Part shown: piece by piece, positions 38,778 through 48,480 of the stretch
Numbering within the stretch: position 1 is the first letter of the stretch
Layout of the letters: each line of letters starts with the position of its first letter
Assembly: GCA_902776185.1 (NCBI GenBank)
Contig: CACYPH010000006.1
Span: 1 to 64,000 of the forward strand
Reading direction: 5' to 3'
Origin: an uncultured Ruminococcus sp.
GTDB taxonomy: Bacteria > Bacillota > Clostridia > Oscillospirales > Acutalibacteraceae
Length of the DNA: 64,000 nt
Translations under genes and position numbers: made by a program
Notes under the pieces: generated by a model
Told to the model about the DNA's origin: nothing
What the model saw: only the letters and a program-made list of their open reading frames with translations
Databases searched by the model: none

Positions 38778-41177
38778 TCACTGCGCAACATTCACGCGCT
38801 TTGCCGATTTCTTCGGCTTCATGACCGTGTTGATATCCTTTGCGACCTTCTTTGCGGGAAGCGCAGCGATCTCGATGACCTCGTCTACCCTTTCTACCGG
38901 CATGAAGGTGATCGCATCGCGGATCTCCTCGTCGATCTCCTCGAGGTCGCGGACGTTCTCTTTCGGGATGATGACATTTTTGATCCCTGCCTTGTACGCC
39001 GCCATCGACTTCTCCTTAAGTCCGCCGATCGGCAGTACCTTGCCGCTGATGGTGATCTCGCCGGTCATCGCGACGTCCGCCCTCACGGGGCTCATGGTCA
39101 GCGCCGAGTACAGCGCGGTCGCCATGGTCACGCCTGCCGACGGACCATCCTTCGGCACAGCGCCCTCGGGCGCATGGATGTGGATATCATACTTGCTGTA
39201 AAAATCGGGAGCGATCCCGTATTTGTCCACGCGGGTGCGGATCGCAGTGATCGCCGCCTTTGCGCTTTCCTGCATCACGTCGCCGAGCGATCCGGTCAGC
39301 TCCAGCTTGCCGGTGCCGGGGATCACGGCGCATTCGAGCGGCAGGAGTGTACCGCCGACAGAGGTCCACGCCAGACCGTTGACAAAGCCGATCTCCGGCT
39401 TTTTTGCCGCAACGTCGTCTAGGTATTTTTTCACGCCGAGGAAGTCGCCGATGTTCTTATCATTGACCTTGACGACGACCTCCGGGTCGGCGAGGATCTG
39501 CACCGCGGCTTTTCTCAGCACAGCCGCTAATTCTCTCTCGAGATTGCGCACGCCCGCCTCGCGGGTATAGTAGTCGATCACCGCATAGATTCCCTTGTCG
39601 GTGATGCGGAAATTCTTGCGTTTGATGCCGCAGAGCTTCATTTGCTTGGGCAGTAAATGCCGCTTTGCGATCTGGAATTTTTCCGTCCTCGTATAGGACG
39701 AAAGCTCGATCACGTCCATCCTGTCCCTCAGCGGCGCGGGTATCGCGTCCGCATCGTTGGCAGTCGTGATGAACATCACGTCAGAGAGGTCGAACGGCAT
39801 ATCGATATAGTGATCGACAAAGGTCGCATTTTGCTCGCCGTCCAATACTTCTAAAAGCGCCGAGGTCGGGTCGCCCTTGTAGTCGGCTGACAGCTTATCC
39901 ACCTCGTCGAGGATCAACAGCGGATTTCTGACACCGCACTGCTTGACAGCCGCGATGATGCGTCCGGGCATCGACGCGATGTAGGTGCGTCTGTGACCGC
40001 GGATCTCCGCCTCGTCACGCACGCCGCCGAGCGCGATCCTGCGGCTTTTTCTTCCGATCGCGTCGCCGATGCTGACGGCGATGGAGGTCTTGCCGACGCC
40101 GGGAGGGCCGACAAGACAGATGATCTGTCCCTTCGCCTTATCGCTGAGCTGACGAACCGCGAGCTGTTCGATGATGCGCTCCTTGACCTTTTTCAGACCG
40201 TAATGATCGCGGTCAAGCTGTTCCTGCACCGCGGCGGTATCGATCTTTTCTTCTGTCGTTTCATTCCACGGCAGCTCTAAACACGTATCTATGTAGGTCT
40301 CGATGACGCTCGCCTCGTTACTGCCGAACGGCAGACGCTCGAGCTTCGAGCATTCTTTCAGCAGGGTCTGCTCTGCTTCCTCGGGGAGCTTCTTCTCGGC
40401 GATCTTCTTGCGCAGTTCGTCGATATCCGAGAACTCGCCGTCCTCGCCCAACTCCTCCTTGATGACATTCATCTGCTCGCGCAGGTAATAGTCGCGCTGG
40501 GAGCGGTCGATGCGTTCCTTCGCTTTCTCCATGATCTCATGCTCCGCAGAGAGGATGAAGATCTCGTTCTGCAAAGCGTCGATCAGGATCTCGAGCCTGT
40601 CGGATACCGACACGGTCTCCAGCAATAACTGCTTGATCTCCGCGTCGAGCATGACGTTCGCCGCGACAAAATCCGCCAGATCGGACGGATCGTTGGACAA
40701 GCCGATCTTAAAGAGGATATCCGTCGGGAGCTTCGGGGTCAGCTCCATGTATTTTTCGAAGGTCGCTTTGAGCGAGCGCATCAGCGCCAGATCGCGCGTC
40801 GTCGTCACGCGGGTGCGGCGGTTGGTATACGGCGCGACCGATGCGACCATACACGCGTCATTCTCGACCGAGTGGATGATCACCGCACGGTACAAGCCCT
40901 CGACCACCACACGGGTGGATTTTTCGCCCTCTTTCAAAATCTGGGCGATCTTGCAGACGACGCCTACCTTGTAAACGTCGTCAAAGGTCGGTTCATTCAG
41001 CCCCGCATCGATCTGCGCCGTCAAAAAGATCAGCTGATCGTCCTTCATCGCGAGCTCCAGCGCCTTTTTACTGCGCTTGCGACTGACGTCGAAGTTGAGC
41101 ATCATCTTCGGAAAGACGACGACGCCCCTCAGCGGCAGAACCGGTATGTCAAAAGATTTATTGTAATTCTGAGCCAT
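38778..41177 (-). CDS. lon: ATP-dependent protease Lon
   Basis: A protease of 799 residues: N-terminal substrate domain, AAA+ ATPase with Walker A GPPGVGKTS (about 358-366), and C-terminal serine protease with the catalytic Ser in DGPSAGVT (about 677) and Lys about 43 residues later. It degrades misfolded and short-lived regulatory proteins. GGAG precedes the ATG. It is the third member of the clpP-clpX-lon group. Confidence 0.95.
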   Translation of the reverse strand: MAQNYNKSFDIPVLPLRGVVVFPKMMLNFDVSRKRSKKALELAMKDDQLIFLTAQIDAGLNEPTFDDVYKVGVVCKIAQILKEGEKSTRVVVEGLYRAVIIHSVENDACMVASVAPYTNRRTRVTTTRDLALMRSLKATFEKYMELTPKLPTDILFKIGLSNDPSDLADFVAANVMLDAEIKQLLLETVSVSDRLEILIDALQNEIFILSAEHEIMEKAKERIDRSQRDYYLREQMNVIKEELGEDGEFSDIDELRKKIAEKKLPEEAEQTLLKECSKLERLPFGSNEASVIETYIDTCLELPWNETTEEKIDTAAVQEQLDRDHYGLKKVKERIIEQLAVRQLSDKAKGQIICLVGPPGVGKTSIAVSIGDAIGRKSRRIALGGVRDEAEIRGHRRTYIASMPGRIIAAVKQCGVRNPLLILDEVDKLSADYKGDPTSALLEVLDGEQNATFVDHYIDMPFDLSDVMFITTANDADAIPAPLRDRMDVIELSSYTRTEKFQIAKRHLLPKQMKLCGIKRKNFRITDKGIYAVIDYYTREAGVRNLERELAAVLRKAAVQILADPEVVVKVNDKNIGDFLGVKKYLDDVAAKKPEIGFVNGLAWTSVGGTLLPLECAVIPGTGKLELTGSLGDVMQESAKAAITAIRTRVDKYGIAPDFYSKYDIHIHAPEGAVPKDGPSAGVTMATALYSALTMSPVRADVAMTGEITISGKVLPIGGLKEKSMAAYKAGIKNVIIPKENVRDLEEIDEEIRDAITFMPVERVDEVIEIAALPAKKVAKDINTVMKPKKSAKRVNVAQ

Positions 41178-41289
41178 AGTTACTCCAATAATAATGTGCC
41201 TTCCAAACGAGAGAAGCCGGTCTTCTCTCTAACTTGATAATGAATAATTCAAGGCTGTATGGAATCCCATGCAGCCCGAAAACGATAAT

Positions 41290-42585
41290 TTAAGATGCAG
41301 AATCCTGATCGTCGCCCATGCCGAGCTTCAGCGCAAAATCAGCGGCGTTGTTGCGGAAGATCTGCGGCTCTGCGCCGTTTTCCACCACGTCGCGGGTGAT
41401 GATGATCTTCTCGATCGATACATCTGAGGGCGCCTCAAACATCAGATCGGTCAAAAGTCCCTCGATGATACCCCTGAGGCCGCGCGCGCCGGTATTCTGC
41501 TCCTTCGCCTTTTTCGCGATCGCATACAGCGCCTCTTTCTCAAAGAGAAGCTCCACGTTGTCGAGCTTGAAGAGATGCTTATATTGCGCGATCAGCGAGT
41601 TTTTCGGCTCGGTGAGAACGCGGACCATGTCGTCGTCGCTGAGGTCTGACAGCGCGGTGATGACCGGCAGTCTGCCGATCAGCTCGGGAATGATGCCGAA
41701 CTTGATCAGATCGTGACCGGTGACGTACTTCATCCAGTCACGCTCGAGCATCTCCTGCGTATCGCTGACGTCCGCTTCGAAGCCGAGCACCTTTGAGCCC
41801 ATGCGCTTTTTGACGACCTTGTCCAGTCCGTCGAATGCACCTGCACAGATAAACAGGATATTGCTGGTATCGACCTGCAAAAACTCCTGCTGCGGATGCT
41901 TTCTGCCGCCCTGCGGGGGAACGTTCGATACCGTTCCCTCGACGATTTTCAACAGCGCCTGCTGAACGCCCTCGCCCGATACATCACGGGTGATCGAGGG
42001 ATTCTCGCTTTTTCTGGCGATCTTATCGATCTCGTCGATATAGATGATGCCTCTCTCGGCGCGCTCGATATCAAAATCAGCCGCCTGGATCAGCTTCAAA
42101 AGGATATTCTCGACGTCCTCGCCGACATAACCCGCCTCGGTGAGCGTGGTCGCATCGGCGATCGCAAAGGGTACGTCCAGCGCCTTTGCTAAGGTCTGTG
42201 CCAAGAGGGTCTTGCCCACGCCGGTCGGGCCGAGCATCAGCACGTTGGACTTTGCGAATTCTACGTTTTCATCGTGATTGAAAACGCGCTTGTAGTGATT
42301 GTATACCGCGACGGAGAGCGTCTTTTTCGCCTCATCCTGACCGATAACATAGTCGTCGAGGATCGCTTTGATCTCCTTGGGCTTCAACAGTCCCGAGGGA
42401 GCGGGCGCGATCTCGTCGACGTGTTCCTCATTCGACAGATCACCGTCCTCCAGAATGGACATGCAGAGGTCGATACACTGGTCACAGATATACACGCCGT
42501 TGCCGGCGATCATTCTGCCTACCATCTCCTGCGGCTTGCCGCAAAAGGAGCAGTAGATATTATCATCCGTTTTCTTTCCTGCCAT
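41290..42585 (-). CDS. clpX: ClpX unfoldase subunit
   Basis: An AAA+ unfoldase of 431 residues. An N-terminal C4 zinc-binding domain ([16 protein letters not shown]) recognises substrates and adaptors, Walker A is GPTGVGKT (about 118-125), and the IGF-type ClpP-binding loop region is in the expected place. It feeds unfolded proteins to ClpP, encoded 113 bases upstream. AAGGAG precedes the ATG. Confidence 0.95.
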   Translation of the reverse strand: MAGKKTDDNIYCSFCGKPQEMVGRMIAGNGVYICDQCIDLCMSILEDGDLSNEEHVDEIAPAPSGLLKPKEIKAILDDYVIGQDEAKKTLSVAVYNHYKRVFNHDENVEFAKSNVLMLGPTGVGKTLLAQTLAKALDVPFAIADATTLTEAGYVGEDVENILLKLIQAADFDIERAERGIIYIDEIDKIARKSENPSITRDVSGEGVQQALLKIVEGTVSNVPPQGGRKHPQQEFLQVDTSNILFICAGAFDGLDKVVKKRMGSKVLGFEADVSDTQEMLERDWMKYVTGHDLIKFGIIPELIGRLPVITALSDLSDDDMVRVLTEPKNSLIAQYKHLFKLDNVELLFEKEALYAIAKKAKEQNTGARGLRGIIEGLLTDLMFEAPSDVSIEKIIITRDVVENGAEPQIFRNNAADFALKLGMGDDQDSAS

Positions 42586-42698
42586 ACGAATCTCCTTGGA
42601 ACAGCACAGATGCGCTGTTCGGACCTTCTCATAATCTTCTCAAATTTACAGCAACAGCCGGACGAGCTTTTTCGGCTCTCCGGCTAATGCTGAAGTTG

Positions 42699-43280
42699 TT
42701 ATCTCTTTTCGATGACCTTGTCGATCAGGCCGTATTCCAGCGCCTGCTGAGCGGTCATAAAGTTGTCGCGCTCGGTATCCGCCTTAATGACGTCGAGCGG
42801 CTGACCGGTGTTTTTAGCCAAGATCTCGTTGAGCTTCTGCTTGGTATGCAGGATGTGCTGGGTGTGGATCTCGATATCGGTCGCCTGACCCTGTGCGCCG
42901 CCGGAGGGCTGATGGATCATGATGTCGGCGTTCGGGAGAGCATAACGCTTGCCCTTGGTACCCGCCGCCAGCAGGAACGCGCCCATCGACGCCGCCATGC
43001 CCATGCAGATGGTGGAAACATCACACTTGATATACTGCATGGTGTCGTAGATCGCCATGCCGTCGGTGACGGAACCGCCGGGGGAATTGATATACAGGCT
43101 GATATCTTTATTGGGATCCTGACCCTCGAGGTACAGAAGCTGAGCGACTACCAGCGAGGCGGTAGTGGCGTTGACCTCCTCGGTCAGCATGATGATCCTG
43201 TCGTTCAGCAGTCGGGAAAAAATATCGTAGGAACGTTCGCCGCGATTGGTTTGTTCCACAACATAAGGTACTAATGCCAT
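42699..43280 (-). CDS. clpP: ClpP proteolytic subunit
   Basis: A serine protease of 193 residues forming the ClpP chamber. Catalytic S98 (GMAASMGAF), H123 (MIHQPSGG) and a downstream Asp are present. I chose the second Met ([10 protein letters not shown]) because AAAGGA lies eight bases before it; the first possible ATG overlaps the ribosome site. The order tig-clpP-clpX is conserved. Confidence 0.95.
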   Translation of the reverse strand: MALVPYVVEQTNRGERSYDIFSRLLNDRIIMLTEEVNATTASLVVAQLLYLEGQDPNKDISLYINSPGGSVTDGMAIYDTMQYIKCDVSTICMGMAASMGAFLLAAGTKGKRYALPNADIMIHQPSGGAQGQATDIEIHTQHILHTKQKLNEILAKNTGQPLDVIKADTERDNFMTAQQALEYGLIDKVIEKR

Positions 43281-43357
43281 ATCGTTCATCCTTTCACAAT
43301 AGTATAATCTAAGATTGTTCGTATTATTCGCTTATCCTGACACGCTTTAATGTTAAC

Positions 43358-44635
43358 TTATTTGATAACCGCGTTATCCTTAACCAGCTTCATCGCAAGC
43401 TCTACGGACAGATCCTCAGTAATGCTCTCTGCGGGGATGATGTCCTTGACCTTTTCGACGTCCATCCGGTACGCGTCAGCCATTCTCTTGTACTCAGCCT
43501 CGACCTCTTCCTCGGTGGGCTTGATCTCTTCGAGCTTCGCGATCTTCTCGAGCGCTAAGCGCATCTTGACGCGCTTCTCAGCCTCGGGCTTATACATCTC
43601 GAGGACGGCGTCGGCTTCCATGCCGGTGTACTTTAAGTAGGTGTTCATATCCATGCCCTGAGAGCGCAGACGCATATCCATCTCGCGCATCATGTTCTGG
43701 GCTTCGTTGTCAAACATCTGCCGGGGGATCTCGCCCTCGACCTTCTCGATGACAGCCGCGGTCAGCTTGTCGTCGAGGTCATGCTCGGCTTCATGCTCAA
43801 GACGGTGTGCGATCTGACCCTTGAGTTCTTCGCGATATTCCGCTACGGTGTCCTTCTCGGAAACATCCTTGACGAAATCATCGTCGACCTCGGGCAGCTC
43901 CTTCTTCTTGATCTCGTGGAGCTTGATCTTGAACTGAGCATCCTTGCCCTTGAGGTTCTCCGCCTGATATTCCTCGGGGAACTTTACGTCGATGGTGAAT
44001 TCCTCGTCGGTGTTGTGACCGACGATCTGCTCCTCAAAGCCGGGGATGAAGTTGCCGGAACCGAGCTCGATGTTGTAGTTCTCAGCTTTGCCGCCCTCGA
44101 ACGCTTCGCCGTCGCAGAAGCCCTCAAAGTCGATGACAACGGTGTCGCCGTCCTCGGCGGCTCTGTCGTCGACGGTGACCATACGGCTGTTGCGCTCGCG
44201 AACGTGCTCGATCTCGTGGTCGATCATATCCTCGGTGACCTCGGTAGACATCTGCTCTACCTCGATGCCCTTGTAGTCCTTGATCTCGATCTCAGGCTCA
44301 ACAACAACGGTCGCCTTGAAGGTAAAGCCGTCCTTAGAAACTTCCTCAGCCTCAAGCGCGGTGACAGCGATCACCTTGAGGCCTGCTTCCTTAGCGGCTT
44401 CGTCCAGCGCGGCGGGATAGCAATCCTGCATCGCGTCGTCATAGAAGATCTCCGCGCCGTACATCTTCTCGATGATCATGCGGGGAGCTTTGCCCTTGCG
44501 GAAGCCGGGTACGTTGATTTTCTTGACTTCCTTCTTGTATACCTTGTCAACAGCGGCGCCGAAAGTTTCGCCGTCTACGCTGACTTCTACTTCATAGGTG
44601 TTTGTTTCTTTCAAAGTGGATGATTTTAAGCTCAT
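43358..44635 (-). CDS. tig: Trigger factor
   Basis: A ribosome-bound chaperone with prolyl isomerase activity, 425 residues. The N-terminal ribosome-binding region carries the GFRKGKAP signature; an FKBP-type domain lies near 150-240 (GDTVVIDFEGF; FIPGFEEQIVG), and the helical C-terminal arms complete it. GGAGG precedes the ATG. It heads the tig-clpP-clpX-lon-engB group. Confidence 0.95.
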   Translation of the reverse strand: MSLKSSTLKETNTYEVEVSVDGETFGAAVDKVYKKEVKKINVPGFRKGKAPRMIIEKMYGAEIFYDDAMQDCYPAALDEAAKEAGLKVIAVTALEAEEVSKDGFTFKATVVVEPEIEIKDYKGIEVEQMSTEVTEDMIDHEIEHVRERNSRMVTVDDRAAEDGDTVVIDFEGFCDGEAFEGGKAENYNIELGSGNFIPGFEEQIVGHNTDEEFTIDVKFPEEYQAENLKGKDAQFKIKLHEIKKKELPEVDDDFVKDVSEKDTVAEYREELKGQIAHRLEHEAEHDLDDKLTAAVIEKVEGEIPRQMFDNEAQNMMREMDMRLRSQGMDMNTYLKYTGMEADAVLEMYKPEAEKRVKMRLALEKIAKLEEIKPTEEEVEAEYKRMADAYRMDVEKVKDIIPAESITEDLSVELAMKLVKDNAVIK

Positions 44636-44805
44636 TTTATATTCCTCCAAACGTACTCAAAAGTACTACAATATTGTAACATTGATAATATACCATAAAT
44701 GGCAAAAAATTACTATGTTAAAAATGTAAAATTTTTGCGATTTATCGGGGTAAAACTGGCAAAAACCGTGTATTTTTCGGCAAAAACCGAGGTGTTTGAA
44801 ATCGG

Positions 44806-45495
44806 CTATCTCACCAAGATCGGTACAAAACGGGTATAATCGCACGCGATCAGGTGAAAATCGATGCCCATGTATTCGCCCTGTACAGCATTCCTGTGGG
44901 TGCGCTCTCCGTGCAGGTGACCGTAGTAGCAGGTCTTGACCCCAAGCTCCAGAAGCGCCGACATGATCTCCTCGCACTCAATATCGCCGTAGACCGGCGG
45001 GTAATGGAGAAAGACGATCGGGCGTTTTCCGGTTTGGAGAGCGGCGTTATAAGACGTTTTCAGCCGTCCGATCTCGCGGTTGATCACCTTGATATCATGC
45101 TCGCCTTCCTTGTCGTAATACCAGCCGCGCGTGCCGCAGACGGCAAAGTCGCCGACCTCGTAGGCGTTATTGAACAGGATCTTGATGGAATCAAAGCCGT
45201 TTTGGAAAAGATAATCGTCGATTTTTTTCTTGGTCTGCCACCAGTAGTCGTGGTTGCCCTTAAGAAAAATCTTCTGACCGGGCAGCGAATGGATAAAGGA
45301 AAAATCCTCGTAGCATTCCTCGAGCTTCATTGCCCAGGAAATGTCGCCGCCGATGACGACGGTATCGTCGGGCGTGACCAGCTTTTCCCAGTTTTCCTTG
45401 AGGCGCGGGACATAATCCGTCCATCCGTGGAAAACATCCATCGGCTTATCCGTGCCGAGCGACAGGTGCAGATCGGCGATCGCGAAAAGGCTCAC
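44806..45495 (-). CDS. Metallophosphoesterase
   Basis: A calcineurin-like phosphoesterase of 229 residues with ADLHLS (7-12), GGDISWA, KGNHDYWW, and GHLHG motifs that bind two metal ions. The substrate is unknown. The GTG start overlaps the thrC stop (GTGA), so it is coupled to thrC, though no functional link is known. About 170 AT-rich bases follow before tig. Confidence 0.85.
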   Translation of the reverse strand: MSLFAIADLHLSLGTDKPMDVFHGWTDYVPRLKENWEKLVTPDDTVVIGGDISWAMKLEECYEDFSFIHSLPGQKIFLKGNHDYWWQTKKKIDDYLFQNGFDSIKILFNNAYEVGDFAVCGTRGWYYDKEGEHDIKVINREIGRLKTSYNAALQTGKRPIVFLHYPPVYGDIECEEIMSALLELGVKTCYYGHLHGERTHRNAVQGEYMGIDFHLIACDYTRFVPILVR

Positions 45496-47000
45496 TTGCT
45501 GATCCCCAGCGCGCCGAGAACGACGCTCTGCATATCCTCTTTGTCGGTGACGTCGGAGAATCGTGCCGTCTTGCCGCGCAGAGATGCGAGCGGCGCGGGT
45601 ACGGGGGCGTCGGTCAGCTCGTTGAGTCTTTCGACCATATCAAACTCGCTCTCGGGGAGCTTGTCGGTATCGATCGCGGAGAGAACCGCCTTGGAGAACT
45701 TATAGGGGCTGGCAGTGGAGGCGATGACGACCGGGGTTTTGTCCCCTGTTTTCTTGATGTACTCGTCGCATACCGCTACGGCGACCGCCGTATGGGTATC
45801 GCAGAGGTAATGCTGCTGTTCATAAAGATCATGGATGGTTTTCTCGGTCGCGTCCTCGTCGGCATAGCCGCCGTAGAACATCGCGGAGATCTTCTCCTTG
45901 ATGCTGTCGCTGACCTCGTATTTGCCCTCGGCTTTCAGCGCGTCCATATAGCCCTTTGTCTCGGCATCGTTGTCGCCGGACATGGTATAGAGCAGACGCT
46001 CGAGGTTGGACGAAACCAGAATATCCATCGAGGGAGATACGGTGGTATAGAAATCGCGGTTCTTATCATACACGCCGGTGTTGATAAAGTCAGTCAGGAC
46101 GTTATTGGAATTGGATGCGCAGATGAATTTATTCACCGGCAGACCCATCTCATAGGCGTAGTAGCCCGCAAGGATATTGCCGAAGTTGCCGGTCGGAACG
46201 GTGATGTTGATCTTCTCGCCGAGCTTCACCTTGCCGAGGTTGACCATATCGCAATATGCGGAGATATAATAGACGATCTGCGGCAGCAGACGACCCCAGT
46301 TGATGGAGTTCGCGGAGCTGAACATCATATTGTGATCAGCGAGGATCTCAGAGGTCGCGGGATCGGTGAAGATCTTCTTGACCGCTGTCTGAGCGTCGTC
46401 AAAGTTGCCGTTGATGGCGCAGACATAGACGTTCTCGCCCTCCTGGGTATTCATCTGGTGCTTCTGCATGGCAGATACTCCGTTGACCGGATAGAACACG
46501 ATGATCTTGGTATGCGGTACGTCGCGGAAACCCTCGAGCGCGGCCTTGCCGGTATCGCCGGAGGTCGCGACGAGGATGACTGCGTCTTTGCCACCGCCGA
46601 CCTTCTGAAGCGACTTTGTCAGAAAATGCGGCAGGATCTGCAGCGCCATATCCTTGAACGCGCAGGTCGGACCGTGCCACAGCTCCAAGAGATTCAGCTC
46701 GTCGCCGTTGTAGGTGACAGGCGCGATCGGGGCGGGATTGATATCGCCGAACTTCTCAACAGTGTAGGCGTTATCCACGCAGTCGGAGATCTCTCGCTCG
46801 GAGAAATCTGTGAGGTATTTTGAGATGATCATCTTGGCACGCTGCTGATAGGTTTTTGTCAACATGGTGTCGAGATCGTTCAGAGAAAGCTTCGGAAAGC
46901 TCTCTGGAACAAACAGACCGCCGTCCTTTGAAATGCCCTGAGCGATCGCCTGAGCGGATGAAACGGACTGAGATTTATCTTGTGTGGAATGGTATAACAT
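45492..47000 (-). CDS. thrC: Threonine synthase
   Basis: A PLP enzyme of 502 residues that makes threonine from O-phosphohomoserine. The PLP lysine is in GPTCAFKDMALQ; VATSGDTGKAAL and NSINWGRLLPQIVYY are typical of the yeast/E. coli-like subgroup. GGAGGG precedes the ATG, and a consensus promoter lies about 35 bases further upstream. No riboswitch or leader peptide fits in that short leader. Confidence 0.95.
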   Translation of the reverse strand: MLYHSTQDKSQSVSSAQAIAQGISKDGGLFVPESFPKLSLNDLDTMLTKTYQQRAKMIISKYLTDFSEREISDCVDNAYTVEKFGDINPAPIAPVTYNGDELNLLELWHGPTCAFKDMALQILPHFLTKSLQKVGGGKDAVILVATSGDTGKAALEGFRDVPHTKIIVFYPVNGVSAMQKHQMNTQEGENVYVCAINGNFDDAQTAVKKIFTDPATSEILADHNMMFSSANSINWGRLLPQIVYYISAYCDMVNLGKVKLGEKINITVPTGNFGNILAGYYAYEMGLPVNKFICASNSNNVLTDFINTGVYDKNRDFYTTVSPSMDILVSSNLERLLYTMSGDNDAETKGYMDALKAEGKYEVSDSIKEKISAMFYGGYADEDATEKTIHDLYEQQHYLCDTHTAVAVAVCDEYIKKTGDKTPVVIASTASPYKFSKAVLSAIDTDKLPESEFDMVERLNELTDAPVPAPLASLRGKTARFSDVTDKEDMQSVVLGALGISK

Positions 47001-47033
47001 CGATAGACCCTCCTAACCCATTATATTCAAGTT

Positions 47034-47062
47034 ATTATACCACATCGGCGGTCATTAAGCAA
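47034..47062 (-). promoter_or_regulatory. Promoter of thrC
   Basis: TTGCTT, 17 bases, TATAAT on the minus strand; start expected near 47027. Confidence 0.8.
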
Positions 47063-47137
47063 GTATTGGGCTGAAAAAAGAGATAATTATTCGCCATCAA
47101 AAGGATAAAAATAGCATAGATTTTTGAAAATTTATTT

Positions 47138-47146
47138 TGCTATAAT
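47138..47146 (+). promoter_or_regulatory. Extended -10 promoter of the nucleotidyltransferase gene
   Basis: TGCTATAAT, 30 bases before the ATG at 47177, with no good -35. Confidence 0.6.
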
Positions 47147-47176
47147 ACACACATCAAACAGAAACGGAGAACGAAT

Positions 47177-47968
47177 ATGGTATTTGAAAAGCTATGCAGG
47201 GAATTCGCCGCGTTGAACGAGATAAAAGCGATCGCGCTGGGCGGATCGCGCGCAACAGACAACTATGACGCACAGTCGGACTATGACCTGTACCTCTATT
47301 GCGACGGTATTCCGTCAGAAGCTGTCAGAACAGAGATATTGAACCGATACTGCTCCTATATCGAGCTGAATAACCAATACTGGGAAACCGAGGACGACTG
47401 TACGCTGAATAACGGCATCGACATCGATATTCTGTACCGCAATATGCAGGATTTCGGCGATGGGGTCGCGCGGGTCGTCGAACGATATCAGGCAAGCAAC
47501 GGATATACGACCTGTATGTGGCACAACCTGAACACCTGCAAGATCCTGTACGATGAAACCGGTGAACTGGCGGCGTTGAAAAAGCGCTTTGCCGTCCCCT
47601 ACCCCGATCGGCTGAGAGCCGAGATCATCGGTCGCAACAGGAGGCTGTTAAGCGGATATCTGCCGTCATATGAAGGTCAGATCCTCAAGGCGTCAAAGCG
47701 ACATGATCTTGTTGCTGTCAATCACCGGACAGCGGCATTCCTGGAATCATATTTCGACATCATATTTGCCTTGAACCGCATGACGCACCCGGGCGAGAAG
47801 CGGATGATCGAGATCGCAAAAAGAGATGCAAAAATCTTACCCGCTGATTTTGAAAAGAATATCGACGCACTGTTCGAAAGCTTGTACGGGGACAGCGCGA
47901 CCGTCGCAGAAATTCTTAGGAGTATCATCGATCATCTGGATGATGTATTAGCGAAAAGCAACGAATAA
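47177..47968 (+). CDS. DUF4037-type nucleotidyltransferase-like protein
   Basis: A protein of 263 residues. The nucleotidyltransferase signature is clear: GGSRATDNYDAQSDYDLYLYC, where the two Asp in SDYDLY bind metal, and a third acidic site in GIDIDILYR. A helical C-terminal half follows, as in DUF4037 proteins. Such proteins transfer a nucleotide to small molecules or proteins; the target here is unknown. GGAG precedes the ATG. It is the only plus-strand gene in the last 30 kb. Confidence 0.8.
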   Translation: MVFEKLCREFAALNEIKAIALGGSRATDNYDAQSDYDLYLYCDGIPSEAVRTEILNRYCSYIELNNQYWETEDDCTLNNGIDIDILYRNMQDFGDGVARVVERYQASNGYTTCMWHNLNTCKILYDETGELAALKKRFAVPYPDRLRAEIIGRNRRLLSGYLPSYEGQILKASKRHDLVAVNHRTAAFLESYFDIIFALNRMTHPGEKRMIEIAKRDAKILPADFEKNIDALFESLYGDSATVAEILRSIIDHLDDVLAKSNE

Positions 47969-47976
47969 ACTAATGA

Positions 47977-48000
47977 AAAACCGCCGATGATCTCGGCGGT
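47977..48000. terminator. Convergent terminator before the parS-like site
   Basis: AACCGCCGA/TCGGCGGTT stem with ATTC-like short loop, A-run on the left and TTTTG on the right; can serve both converging genes. Confidence 0.85.
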
Positions 48001-48002
48001 TT

Positions 48003-48018
48003 TGTTTCACGTGAAACA
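48003..48018. other. parS-like centromere site
   Basis: TGTTTCACGTGAAACA is a perfect 16-base palindrome identical to the consensus parS sequence bound by ParB/Spo0J in Bacillus and many other bacteria. It lies in a gap between convergent genes, just after their shared terminator. Confidence 0.85.
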
Positions 48019-48043
48019 TATGTTCTATTAGCGCGGTAACACA

Positions 48044-48439
48044 TTAAAATCTTGCGTAAGATTCGGATTGAGAGAAAGCCGCTTTGATGTGGTTGACGGA
48101 AACGAGCTTTCCAGCGGCACGGTCGACCTCGACCTCGATGACGTCAAATCGCGGCTGGAGGCTGGACTTTTTCTCGTCCAGATAGTACGCGGCGGTGCGC
48201 AGGATGTGGAACTGCTTACGTTTGTCGACCGCGTATTGACCCGAAAGGAACGGAGCGGCGGAGCGCGTCTTGACCTCGGCAAATACGATGGTATCGCCGG
48301 TACGGGCAATCAGATCGATCTCGCCCAGCTTACATTTATAATTCTTTTCCAGAATTTTATAATGTTGTTTTTTCAAATAATCGGCGGCGAGTTTTTCGCC
48401 TAAAGAGCCAAATTGTTTGTTGGTCAATTGTTTTGTCAT
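48044..48439 (-). CDS. yraN: YraN-family (UPF0102) endonuclease-like protein
   Basis: A protein of 131 residues with the YraN signature GSLGEKLAADYLKKQHYKILEKNY and the nuclease-like core GEIDLIARTGDTIVFAEVKTR, in which Glu-Asp and E-V-K are Holliday-junction-resolvase-like. The exact function is not settled. It follows rnhB, its usual neighbour. No strong ribosome site is visible, and the upstream 35 bases carry part of a family C repeat. Confidence 0.9.
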   Translation of the reverse strand: MTKQLTNKQFGSLGEKLAADYLKKQHYKILEKNYKCKLGEIDLIARTGDTIVFAEVKTRSAAPFLSGQYAVDKRKQFHILRTAAYYLDEKKSSLQPRFDVIEVEVDRAAGKLVSVNHIKAAFSQSESYARF

Positions 48440-48452
48440 AGGCTGTTTTTTC

Positions 48453-48480
48453 GGTACGTCTTGGGACCCGTACCCTACAA
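48453..48480. repeat. Short family C repeat covering the rnhB stop codon
   Basis: GGTACGTC...GACCCGTACCCTACAA; the CTA at 48475-48477 is the rnhB stop, so the repeat supplies the end of the gene. Compare 33977-34100. Confidence 0.5.
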
